A stretch of 64,000 nt of DNA from Oscheius tipulae (lineage: Eukaryota; Nematoda; Chromadorea; Rhabditida; Rhabditidae): assembly GCA_037178975.1 (NCBI GenBank), contig JASJZH010000004.1, forward strand, positions 10,168,001 to 10,232,000, in the 5' to 3' direction. The notes below the pieces were generated by a model, which saw only the letters and a list, made by a program, of their open reading frames with translations, was not told where the DNA came from and did no database searches. A program made the position numbers and the translations under genes. Of the stretch, positions 1-10,700 are shown in pieces (the first letter of the stretch is position 1; every line of letters starts with the position of its first letter).

Positions 1-21
1 AAATGAATTAGAAGCTTACAG

Positions 22-1597
22 TGGACCAAGCTACTGGACAACTACTCTGAATGGATCAGCTCAAGGTTTACAGCCATTTTGGTCTTCTTTGTCATGTGTG
101 GATACTGGTACATTAGCTTGACTCATGCACTGGACATCAAGATCATATTGTCACCGGATAAACTAGTTCTGAGTGACTCGAAACTTTTGGAGGTGGGCGT
201 TTGTAAATCTCTCTGTCTCTCTATCACTCTGTCTTCTGTCTCTCTGTTCGTCTGTCTCTCTGTCTCTTTGTCTATCTGCCTCTCTGTCTCTTTGTTTCAT
301 TGTTAATTTTACAGATAAACCATCTCCGCGACCACTACATCCTCCAGAACTACACCACCGTTCAGATTTTTGTTCAACACGTAAGCGTTCGCCAAAGACA
401 ATAACACGAAAATCTAGCCCGGTAACCTTTCCGATCCCGCTCGATTAGCCCTCTCGGACAGTATGATCGCTGACTTTGAGGCCTATCCAGAATGCCTGGG
501 TTCAAAGTTCAGTCACTATTTCATGCGGGACTACAAGTCCTACAGAGAAACGGCCGAGGAGGAGGAAGAGAGTCTTGTGGAGGCCGGATTCAACCGAAAC
601 TCCATGAAGGGTTTTTTGGCCTGGCCCGAATTCCATCATTGGAACGGTTTCGTGAAGTTTGGGGAGGCTGGACAGCTGTCCAAGTTCATGGTGACAGTCT
701 CCTACCGGGGAGAGCTCCTGGGAGACTTCCAGTACCGGAAGAACATGCTTAATAGGTAGTCGCAGCCCTTTAATCTTAAAAATTTCTCTTAAGATGGCGA
801 GCCACAGCTGACAGCTATCCGGAACTGGAAGCTGCGGTCTTCGACGACTATTCCCCGTTTGTTGACCAGCTAGACGTCATCCTCCCAGCGACTCTCTCGA
901 CGTCAGGAGCTACTTTGGTCTGCATGATGATTGTTTGCTTCCTCTTCATGTACAACCTATTCACGGTCGTTGTCGCGACGATTGCCATAGTTTCGATTTG
1001 TATCGGTCAGTTTTTGAGACTGACTCGACAGTTAGACAGTCAGATCGTTGTGACCTGACTGTCGCAGTTTTTTTTTTTTATCTTTCAGGCGTCTTCGGCT
1101 GTCTCTCAATGTGGGGAGTCGACCTGGATCCCATTTCTATGGCGACAACTATCATGTCCATCGGCTTCTCGGTTGATTTCCCAGCTCATGTGACTTTTCA
1201 CTACTTCCGAGAAGGCCTAGAAGACCCGGGCAGCCTGCCCTCCAAGAAGATTTCTCGCTCCTTGATAGCCATTGGATTCCCTCTTCTCCAATGCGGATTC
1301 TCTACAGTAATTTTCGTACTCTGTCTCCTCTTTGTTCAGACCTACATGAGCCAGGTAAGAAAGATCCAAGGATTTGAAATCTTGTCCATCTTTCAGGTCT
1401 TCGTCAAGACCATGGTTCTAGTCGTCCTCCTAGGTCTTATCCATGCTCTCTTCCTCGTACCGGTCTTCCTCTGTGCCCTCTCTTCTGTCAACACATTTCT
1501 GTTTGGGAAGAGAAGAAAAGCTACCGATGCTACTTCACAGAAGTCAGAGAACTCGTACAAGATTACCATGAAGATCACGGGAACTGAATCGGGGTAA
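22..1597 (+). CDS. Patched-related (PTR-type) sterol-sensing-domain membrane protein, 3' part
   Basis: RND-superfamily, patched-related membrane protein; the 5' end lies outside the window. Exons that join in frame: 22-192, 315-380, 418-755, 794-1005, 1089-1354, 1397-1597 (TAA). The first exon carries a transmembrane segment (FTAILVFFVMCGYWYISL) followed by an extracellular loop, as in the middle of these two-half proteins. The stretch PGNLSDPARL in exon 3 fixes the acceptor at 417 rather than the nearer AG at 448. The second half has the family's hallmark 'CIGVFG...WGVDLDPISMATTIMSIG' followed by FSVDFPAHVTFHY, then two more helices. The tail is short and hydrophilic. Introns are 37-122 nt; the first holds a GTCTCT tract. 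Family role (known): sterol or lipid handling, moulting and trafficking in nematodes; the substrate here is unknown. Confidence 0.93.
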
Positions 1598-3060
1598 CAG
1601 CAAGCGTAAGAGAAGATCTCCAAACTGTTCTTTCTACAACGGATACCGGTGCTTTATGTCGTTTTTACGTTTCCAGTATGAACATTGTATGCCAAACATA
1701 TATACAATTGGTAGGCAGAGAAACAGAGAGACAGTGGGACAGAGAGACAGAGAGGAGAGAGCTCCGAATACTACAATAATGATTGCTTTTCGTCATGACA
1801 TTCACTTTCTCAGTACAGCATGTTTATGAGCGTTCCGGCTGCGCACCAACTTAGTTAACACGTGGACAGTAGCTACACACTCGCTGTAAGTCAACTGTTA
1901 TTGTCAGAAAGAACCATGTCTCTGAGGAGCTTTATTAGGTTAGACTGACTGACAACGAGAGACTAATGGTCAAAGGCTGAGTTGGGATTGGACATAAGGG
2001 CATCGTGAGACTTCTTAGCAATCATCTCCACCGTCTGGAACACGCTTAGCTTGACAGGGTTAGCTAGCATACCGAGACAAAAAAAAAATAATTGCCTAAG
2101 ATCTCCTTCCCTTCATAGATAAAATACTGTGCGTTTGCTGTGTAGTTGAATGGATACGGGATGTTGTAAGCCATGTCGTCGGGGAAGATAAGTTGTCTTC
2201 AGCGGCTGATAAACCGTCACTATTCATGCGTCACCTTCACCGGAAAAGGAACGATGATAGTGCGGGTGTATGAATGCCCCGAGCACGCCTTTTGTAGTTG
2301 GGTCCCGCTACAAAAGTCGTGCCTAGGGTACTCATACATCCGCAATGTCATTGTCCCTTTAATGTTCGATTCATGCACGGTATAGCTAGACAGCATCCTT
2401 TGAATCGTAGTTGGCCTATCAAAAACAGCAAATGTAGTCATGAAGGGGAAGCTGACGGTCGAATTCCAAAATTGAGAGTTTTAAGAGTTTGATTTCTAAG
2501 AGTCTCTGGTTATGTTTTGGAAAGACTTACTCTGGAGTGAATTAGTTATAGTAGTAGTTCTCGACACACATTTTCCAAACAAGAAGAGTTCAGGATGAAC
2601 ATCCCATTCTCCATCAAAACTGATGTCTCTAGGAAGATTGTTGCCTCCCCAGGTAGGAATAGCAAAAAGCAGAGAGAACTGTAAGAACATGTCCGGAATG
2701 AGCAGCTGAAGATTAGTAATCCGAATTAGTGTCAGGATAGGTTAGAGTTGAAAAGTAAAGTATCAAAGGGATAAAGAGAAACATTTTTTTGCTCTGTAGC
2801 CTTTCAGAACGTCTTACAGTTCAACAGCTAAGTATGTAAGTATTCTCTGTCGGCTCCTATCTGTCACTTTCTCTCTACCAATCCTGTAATCGCGTGGCTT
2901 CCGAGCAAGAAGAGACCATCGTGAACTTGCCATTATCCTTTATGACTGGTATAAAGGAAGTCTCCAGGAAGAGAACTGCTTTTCCTGATAGGAAGAGCAA
3001 AATGTATTAGTATTCAGCTCTCTCCCTCTCTTTTATCTCTCCAATCTCACCCTAGTCCCC
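1598..3060. other. Intergenic region without a recognisable gene
   Basis: Downstream of the PTR gene. Contains AGAGAC-type simple sequence near 1718-1760 and the inverted repeat at 2220-2385. Short ORFs on both strands inside the inverted repeat are mirror products of its symmetry and not genes. Confidence 0.6.
2220..2385. repeat. Tight imperfect inverted repeat (hairpin), arms about 78 bp
   Basis: The segment from TATTCATGCG to the reverse complement of TACCGTGCATGAA pairs with itself almost from end to end, at about three quarters identity, with the symmetry centre near 2300 (TTGTAGTT...GCTACAA). It has virtually no loop. Both arms contain GTATGA and CTTTTGTAG. This could be a small non-autonomous fold-back element or an old inverted duplication. 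Confidence 0.75.
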
Positions 3061-3072
3061 ACATTGTAACCA

Positions 3073-3355
3073 TGCGTCTTTTCCTTCTTGTGAGTCTTTT
3101 ACATCCTTCTCTTGTCTCAACTTTCTCAGACCCTCTTTTTTCCTAACCATCACACTCACCCAAGTACATACCGAATGGTACACTGACTGCAAGGGAGATG
3201 ACATCATTAAGCCTAAGAAGTGGATATGCCCCTTCAACGCGACCTGTCAATGCATTGAGTTAGCTGGTATTCATATCCCGAAATACAGCACCTGTGACTG
3301 TCTCCCTGTTCCCATGAATCAGTCCCCGATCTGTACTTGTACTCCCGGTCACTGA
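3073..3355 (+). CDS. Possible small secreted cysteine-rich peptide
   Basis: An open frame ending at TGA 3353-3355 encodes EWYTDCKGDDII..., with the cysteine pattern CPFNATCQC, STCDCLP and ICTCTPGH. Upstream in the same frame is a hydrophobic run (FFLTITLTQ) that could be the end of a signal peptide. An ATG at 3073 followed by RLFLL and a GTGAGT donor is a candidate first exon, but the junction to the acceptor at about 3114 is one base out of phase, so the start is unresolved or the gene is damaged. The stop codon overlaps AATAAA (3355-3360), a very short 3' UTR. No family recognised. Confidence 0.4.
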
Positions 3356-3360
3356 ATAAA
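3355..3360 (+). promoter_or_regulatory. Polyadenylation signal AATAAA
   Basis: AATAAA overlaps the last base of the stop codon of the small Cys-rich peptide frame. Confidence 0.5.
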
Positions 3361-3477
3361 ATAATTGTCGCTTGTCATAAGCAAAGGGGTCAAAGCGCAG
3401 CTTTCGCTTTTGTACAGACACCTAAAGGCACCTAGTCATTTGCTTCTCATCATTTCCTCGAGAGTCCTCGCTCAAGA

Positions 3478-4725
3478 ATGACTGCTTTCTCTCCCTATGG
3501 TGCTCATTTCGCTCCGGCATCCGTGAACACGGTTGGTTTTGGTTTCAGAACTTCTGAGTGGATGGTTTCCAGATTCCAGCCCTGATTCAATCTATTGGGA
3601 AAGAGCTGGGCTGTGAGAATGAGACGCATCTCCATGTGTTGACCAAGGCTTTGGAAGTGATCAAGGCATCGAAAGGTGGACAGAGTCAAGGGAACCAGAA
3701 GCAGGGTAAGGGACTGTGCTCTATCTCTCTCTCTCTCTCTTTTCTATCTGTTTCTCTGTCTAACTGTCTCTCGGTCTCTTACATCCCGCTATTTTCAGCT
3801 CCAGAGCCAATGTCCTCCTCTTCTCAACAGGTGGCTCCCAACATGTCAGGTTATCCTTCTTCTAACTCACCATCGTCCGTTTTTCACCAGCATCAATTCT
3901 CTCCAATGTCGAACGGTAGTTTCTGAGAACCTGTCCTCTTGACTCAAAGAAAACTACAGGGTTTCTTCCTCAGATGTTTCCTCAGTTTCCTAGACAGGCT
4001 GTCAGAGCTCCTAGTCCAGTCATGAATGGTTATACGCAAAGGATGCCTCCCTATCCTTTCCCAAATGCTCATCAGCCTAGCTACCAAGAGTGGCAGGCGA
4101 TGCAGTCCTTCAGGCAGCAGCAGGTACAGAGAGACAGACAGAAACAGAAACAGAGGCAGAGACTGTCCTGAATCCTGTCTAATCTCCCCGTTTCTAGCAA
4201 GCCCAAGTTCCTGCTGCTCACAAGGCTCAGAGTCCGGTTCCTCGGCCAGTCTATCGCCCTCATCCCTACGCCTTCCAGCAGCCGACCAGAACTGTCCCTC
4301 AGATGAGACCGGTTTTCAGTCCCGAACACTTCCGACAACCAATAATCTCAATTCCGGAGCCGAACAGTATCACTGATGCCCAGCTGGCTGAACTGGACGC
4401 CTTCTTGTCGAAGGATATTGCTACGAAGAGTGACCATCAATCACCTACCGTCTCTGTCTCTCAATCCAGACCTGTCCCTGCTTATGACTTCGCGCAGGAC
4501 TCCCAAGTCCACAGTCCTGTGAGTCAGGCCTTCCTAGAGGGGCCGAAGGACGGGTTCTCTGATGAGGATTTGACGGAGCTGGACGATTTCTGTACGAATT
4601 TGAAGAAGGAGAATGAGAGGCCTTCGGCGGCAATAAAAAGAAGGAGTGAAGGGGAAGAAAAGCAAGCGGACTTTGATAATGGAATCGACAGAGATATTTT
4701 AAATGAGTTTTTATCATTTGCCTAG
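3478..4725 (+). CDS. Uncharacterised Pro/Gln/Ser-rich protein, possible transcriptional regulator
   Basis: Five exons join in frame: 3478-3499, 3559-3705, 3799-3915, 3960-4123, 4198-4725, about 325 aa. The N-terminal 50 residues are compact (VDGFQIPALIQSIGKELG...). The middle is low-complexity (SSSQQ, HQHQ, RQQQ, many Pro/Tyr). The C-terminus has three acidic-hydrophobic patches: ITDAQLAELDAFL, SDEDLTELDDFC and IDRDILNEFLSFA. Such patches resemble activation domains or short helical binding motifs, so a coactivator role is my inference. The 22-nt first exon is the least certain; the acceptor at 3959 is required to keep frame. AATAAA lies at 4775. I do not recognise an orthologue. Confidence 0.72.
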
Positions 4726-4774
4726 AGGAAGTTAGCCTTAGTTTCTGGTCATTGTTAGTTAATTATTGCTGTCT

Positions 4775-4780
4775 AATAAA
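4775..4780 (+). promoter_or_regulatory. Polyadenylation signal AATAAA
   Basis: AATAAA 50 nt after the TAG of the Pro/Gln-rich gene, in GTCTAATAAAATG. Confidence 0.6.
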
Positions 4781-4806
4781 ATGTAAGCATTGTACTCTTC
4801 GACAAC

Positions 4807-5552
4807 ATGCTCAGAGTCTACGTCACTGGTATCTCGACGATTCTCACTCTGCTGGCTGCACTTTTTCTAATCCTACCTTTGTCTAACGAGTTTCAATGAA
4901 GTAGCTCTCAAAAAGTCAAGTATAACAAACGCAGGCACGTTGACGAAACGAGTGCTGGAGTGGTGCCCTCGGAGAGCGATCAGACCAACAGGACGACCAA
5001 AACCTCGGAGTGGCAGTTTCACAGGCGAATGGGGACAAAATTGGACGCGTGTGGTGCAGGAATGGAAGCTACTGTGTCTTTGCAGAATTTGGCGGTTATG
5101 TGGACACTGGTGTGCTGAGTGGCCATTACAGACTTGCTCGTGACTCTTGTTCATTGAAAGAACCGTTTGCTGTCAACCTCAGTCTTCTGGCTAAGCGTAA
5201 GAGTCTAAACTCCGAGACAAAGAAACAGAGAGACAGAGAGACTGACCCATTTTCAAACCTCTGTACAAACCTCTACCGTCAAGAACAAATTCTTAACGAA
5301 TTCTGCGGGCAGTTACCAACAAATTCCTACTCTCGCCATTCTGCGAATCCTCCACGAGTAGAAAAAATAGTTCTGTATTACCTGAATATGGGATCAGAGG
5401 CGCAACCACGCTACTGCACCTGTACGATATTCCCGCCGTCAATTGGTGGACCTTGTTGTCGTGTAACTTTCGCAGAACCACTTCTTGGGCAATTTGCAAA
5501 TGGCAAGGACTACGTTGAACATAAGCACCCTTTAAAGCGAGCCTTTTTCTAG
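4807..5552 (+). CDS. Secreted cysteine-rich protein, member of a local family; possibly degenerate
   Basis: ATG 4807 opens a strongly hydrophobic signal-like stretch (TILTLLAALFLILPL) that runs into a stop at about 4897. In another frame NEVALKKSS...LEWCP follows. From about 4945 to the TAG at 5550-5552 a single frame holds WCRNGSYCVFAEFGGY, then TGVLSGHYRL, and CTCTIFPPSIGGPCC. A possible 87-nt intron (GTAAG at 5197 to AG at 5283) is a multiple of three and could be coding instead. The GSYCVFA...TGVLSG block matches YCVYGQ/TVLRG at 12.3 kb and CRIYGQ/TVLRG in the minus-strand gene at 25.4-26.0 kb. The frame changes before 4945 mean either missed introns or a decaying copy. Confidence 0.45.
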
Positions 5553-6080
5553 TTTGCAAAAGTTAAAATTCAGGTGATTTGACAAGTCGTAGTAAGTCGA
5601 AATTGCACTGGCTTTCAGTTTCTGCAAATAATTCGAGCTGCAAGGTGGGGCCTCGTTGAGTCAGGAATGCGACGTAACATTAGTTTTGAATTACCATATC
5701 AAAGTAAATCTGTTCCACAGTGGAAACAAGACAATCTGATTTCATAAGAGTAACTTTGAGAATAATTTTGGGTACAAAACTCTAGTTTAGGCAGTATAAA
5801 CTGTGGGGAAGATTATTGAATGCCCTAAACCGGCGTAGATTCGTTTCTGAAGCAATTGAGATGCATTCGACTTCTATTCCCAGTAGTAGTCTAGAAATAA
5901 AGTAGCAACATGCTACCAGAAGCTACAAGTTCGACTGAATATTCTTTTCTCTGGAAATAGCCTTAATTTGCCAAAAAAACGCGTGACTTGTCGAGACAAG
6001 GCTGGCAAGTACTCCCGATAAAGCTTCTCGGCAAATGGTAACTTTTGGGTAGAAACTTTGCGGGCTTATATTTCGGTAAT
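5553..6080. other. Non-coding spacer, nothing recognised
   Basis: AT-rich spacer between two plus-strand ORF clusters. No motif, repeat arm or ORF of note. Confidence 0.5.
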
Positions 6081-6124
6081 AATTGATGATAAAACAAAAA
6101 AGAAGTAATCAGCGAGTTTTTCTC

Positions 6125-6579
6125 TACGATGCCCATACCCATGGTCGAAAAGAGGCCCGGACACACGCTTTAACCTTCAAAAGCGATAGTGTGAACTCGT
6201 TTTACTTGGATCAGAAGGTGGCTGTATGGAGTTGGACATGCACAGGTTTGTCTGTTGAAATTTTAAGCTGAAAACTCTTTTCAGGATCAACTAGTGAGTC
6301 CGGATGTTGGCGGGGAATTCGCCCGGATATTTTTACAGTTAAGGTATCACACTTTTCAGCATTTACAGGAGCTTTTTAATGAGATTTTATGACACGAGTA
6401 CGCCTACACTACCTGAGAAGTCGTTTAGTATCTATTTTGAAAGAGTTGATACAAAGTCGCTCCTTGAATTTATCTGCAGCTCAAAGAACCAGGTCGTTAA
6501 CTTGTCCATCGCTCCGTGTTGGAATCCTGTCTGGAACTTAAAATGGGCGAAGGCTCAAATCAACTTGGTCAGTATCTAG
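6125..6579 (+). CDS. Possible multi-exon unknown protein
   Basis: Open pieces that read like protein: NSFYLDQKVAVWSWTCT up to a GT at about 6246, then after TTTTCAG (6283) a continuation STSESGCWRGIRPDIFT, and a last piece FLMRFYDTSTPTLPEKSF... to the TAG at 6577-6579. The last piece is Trp/Cys-containing (APCWNPVWNLKWAK). Splice joins between pieces are plausible, but the start codon is not identified. No family recognised. Confidence 0.3.
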
Positions 6580-6744
6580 AAATCAAGAAAAATCTCATGC
6601 GATTACCAAACTGAACCAAAATTTCAACAGTAGGCTCTGAAGCAGGATCGAGCAAGTTTCTTGCAAGTCTTTTCGGTAGGTGTAGGATAGTAGAGCTTCG
6701 ATTAGTTTCCGGACATAGTTTTATTTATTACGTTTTTCAAGTCT

Positions 6745-7556
6745 ATGTGACTAGCGTAGATCTCAAGATTTTCCATTCTTCGGCATCTCGGTGCCACAAG
6801 TCCGTGCCCGCTAACTCTCGAATCTCATCTTCCCATTGTTGACGCCTCCCGCCTTTAGATCTTTTGCCTTCAAGTGGGGTCCATTCGGTAATAGTCCTGG
6901 TCCATCTGTTCCCGTTCATCTGTGGTATCTTTTCCGCCAGGTCATCTTGAGACAGAGTATCCTCTTTCTCCAGTCCGCCAACTTAGTTCTTGCTCTTATC
7001 CTCTCATTCTGCCACCTGTCAAGAGAAGAGGTTCGTAGCATTCTTCTTTCCATCCGTCTTTGGCATACTTCGAAGTATTTCTTGTCCGATTCCTTTAGTG
7101 TCCATGTTTCTGCTGCATAGGGAGCTACAGGAGTAACGCATGAATCGAAGAGTAATTTTCTTTTCTTCATGGTCAGCTGTCTGCATGTCAGGAGGCTGGA
7201 GATCTTGTTGAAGGCACCAAACGCTTGTCCCACTTTACGTTTGACCTCTTCAGAATCGTCCAGTGGAATGGAGATCTGTGATCCAAGGAAAACGAAATTA
7301 TCCACAAAGTTGATATTGGATCCGTTGATGATAATTGGGTTTTTGTTCACGATGTTGGAAAGAAGTACGGTCTTTTTGGTATTAATTTCGAGACTGAGCC
7401 CAGTGCTCCTGTCAACTTATGTAGCATTCTTTCCATTCCTGGTTGGCTTCTAGAGAACAGCACGATGTCGTCAGCATATCCCAAAGTATGGAGATGTTGC
7501 CCGTCGATTCTGATCCCTTCATCTTCCCAGTAGATCCTGTTGATGGCACAGCTCAT
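6745..7556 (-). mobile_element. Non-LTR retrotransposon (LINE) reverse-transcriptase fragment
   Basis: On the minus strand, two adjoining frames give the RT core box YADDIVLFSRSQ (catalytic Asp-Asp at about 7470), then VDNFVFLGSQIS, and the C-terminal domain ending DWRKRILCLKMTW. A further short frame carries TEWTPLEGKRSKGGRR and QQWEDEIRELAG down to about 6745. The two main frames overlap at 7347-7350 with a frameshift, and everything upstream of the YADD box is missing, so this is a dead 5'-truncated copy. Related 3' tails are on the plus strand at 21.23-21.41 and 22.53-22.80 kb. Clade not assigned. Confidence 0.88.
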
Positions 7557-7741
7557 ACTTTTCTGTTAGTAGTTTCCGGACATATTATGGTCTGATAGGT
7601 ACTTGTTTCCTCTTAGAAAAAAAAACATGAACCAAGGTACACGTATGTTTATTGACAAATCGTCATAACGTACACAGAAAAGTTTGAAGACACTTAGAAG
7701 ACCAGTATTGTGACATGAGCATAGCTATGAGAAGCATAGAG

Positions 7742-10700
7742 TTAGAAATAGATTCTAGAGGTCGGTCGATCGCTTCTTGACCTCACAGTTGATGGTCTTC
7801 GTGTTGGAGGTCGTCTCTCCACCCTCCGATAGTGCTCTTCCTCGTGAAGGTCCTCTCTGGAGAAGACCATGTCCCTTCGTATCCTTGGCTGAACCCGATG
7901 GGCCACAATGCTATTCGAGACAAAGTTCGAAGGGGTACTGCCTCTCAAGGACTCGTGATCTTTGGAAGAGGCATGATAGTGGTAGATCTGAATATGGGGT
8001 GGTTGTGATCAGAAAGTAAGGGAGACTTACACAAGCCACTAGAGAACAGATGGCTATGAGAGAGGCACAAGCTACTGCGGCTAGGAGAGCGGCTGAAAGG
8101 GTTTATGCAAAGATTTTGGGTTGGTCCTACCCCAAAGAACAATCCTCGCCGTGGAAGCTTCTTGACTAGAATGAATGACATGATGAGCAAACCAGGTATG
8201 CGGTTCAACTTTGTAGTTGCTGTTGCCGATCTCGAAAGTCAGGCGGCCAGTGGAAACCTGTAAACGATTAGAGATTCACGTCGTTGTAGTCTCACTCTGT
8301 GAAACCACAAACGCGATAGCTGTAGACTGCTATGTCGTTGCTAATCAAAACTTACATTGTCAGAAATGTTCCTGGCAAAGTCTCTGGCTTTTGCATGAGT
8401 CACTGTGAACCGAACAATATTGTCGTCTTTCATCTGCACGTTGGAAAGAGCCGATTCAGGGATATAGAAGTCGTGTGACAGAACTTGAATTATCGATCTA
8501 AAACTCACAACTTTGTTCTGAAAAATTTGAAATTCTACTGTTGAATCTGCTTGTCCATTTGCGTAGTCAGATGTGGTCCTGTCAGGCTGAACCCCAACTG
8601 GATGGTCTCGGCTGGGGGTTCCATGTCGTCCATAAGAGGTTGGGAGAGATCCACACCGACGCCTGAAAACTACTGTCATACTCACTGAAGTAGCCTTACC
8701 TTCACAAAAACCGTTGCAATCCTCTTCCGTGGCAAAGTTGTTCAAATTTCCGGAACAACCACCGTAATCGAACTGGGAACAGGTTCTGTTCACGATTGAG
8801 TAGAAGTATCTCGGGACTGACAGAGCACAAGGGCCACGATCTCCTCGCTGGTTACAGACATAGCGTTTCGAGACACAGCAGATTCCCTCCCGTTGTCCGG
8901 GTTTAGTCGCGCAGTAATGTGAGCTAGGACACCCGTTTCCTGTGGCGGTACAGATGAAAGGGGCTCCATCTGACTTGCCGGCAAAGGGATCGCCATGGGG
9001 ACAGTGTGAAATTGCCTCTTTGATCTTGGTTGGCTTGACCGGAGCATTGAAAAGTTCCTCCAGAGGGCAACAGAAGCCCTGATCGGCGTTGGTAACGGTA
9101 CAGGTGAAGCCGTTCGGACACGAACTAGACTGACGGCCACAACCAAAGAGTCGTCGACTGTTATGATGCATTGCGGGTTGGGCTCCTTTGGGACATGGAG
9201 AGAGTTCGCAAATCGGAACTGGGAGACAATTGTTTGACTTACAGACGGCTGACCGGAGTTGACAGATCTGAATTGGAATTTGAGACGGTGAGACAGAGAG
9301 ACAGAAACTCACCCTTCCTTTAGCACATGTAACTTGGTCACATGGCGAGTAGCAACGACATTCTGGTGTAGGACAGCCAAACCTGTCCAACTTCAGACCA
9401 AAGGGGCAGAGAGACAGACTACAAGTGTTGGAACAGATTCGGGGAGAAGAGCAGACGTTCATCCCGACCGATTCCGTGCTTTTTGTCCCTTGAATTTCGA
9501 CTCCAGAAACGTGGTCAACACACCAACAGGTTCCTTTTGGGTCACATTGAACTGTTATAAAGAGTCCTGAAAGATCTCCTTTAGCCTTCTGGAATGGTCT
9601 TACCGGTCACATCAGCACATCTGGGCCTCATAAGAGTCGTACTGGCTCCTTCATTGTACAGTCGGTCAATGGCTGATCTCAAGAGGGTACAGTCTGAAAT
9701 TCCCTGATCACATAGAGCAGTAATGAAAGCTTACTGGTAGCAAGATTCTGTCTTTTCGGTTCCTGGAAGTCTAGTACGCTTGCGCAACAGATCCCAATCC
9801 GCTCTCCTTTGTCGTTCTCCTCTTCCACACATCGTCCAGAAGAACAGCTACTGGAGACTAGACAGGATTTCGGGTTTCCATAGTCATCAAGGAGCATCTC
9901 ACTCAGACCACAGAGGTTGGGGACACCTATAAAAGGGATAAGTTGTCTGTTAGTTGTCATGATAACTGTCCATCGGTTAGTGGGTTGGTAAAGTTTGGGG
10001 TCTTGACCAGTGAAGGGCAGGCAATTTGAATGAAAGGTTAAGTGTCTATCCGAATCAACGGCAGAGATCCTTCGAGAGCTGTGTGAGTCAGGTTTCTGCT
10101 GGGTCTTGCGACGCCGAGCCAGCAGGAACTTGGAACATTGCGCTCCAAAGCTGCTCTTCTCTAGGAACGCCCTCACCACATTTACCGAATTACGAGAGGA
10201 TGGAGTTATGGTTTTTAATATTTAGACTGTCTCTTAGAATGGCAAGGTATGTTCTGTGATTAGTTGGTAAAGTTCCAACTAACGACATATGAGAAGTTGA
10301 AACAGTCAGTCAGTTTAGTATGGTCTTTCGAAAGTCACTTACATCTAGGAACAAGAGGACAAGCCGGTCCAAGACAGGTGACAGAGACGAGAGTACATCG
10401 AGCTAAAGGAGACGAACACGGAATTGACTCGCACGGATTAGCACAGCTACAGATTCCAGAGTGGGGACAGCCCATAGCGTCCAGTCTCAGCCCATAAGGA
10501 CACATTGGTTCCACATCTGTACAGGAGGTCTGGCAAAGTACTGGCTCTGAAACAGCCTATATTTGTGATGATTTCCGAGCTTACGACTACAGTCCAGTTG
10601 ATGTAGTAGTTCAGATGACCTCCTAGTACCCATGATCTCCTTACCATTAGCTTTGTCAGCACACCAGCACTGCCTGGAAAATCTCGGTGACCAAAAGTTT

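Noticed and set aside
200-300. GTCTCT/AGAGAC tracts considered as extended polypyrimidine splicing signals
   Set aside because: They occur in both orientations relative to transcription and also in intergenic DNA, so they behave as ordinary microsatellites.
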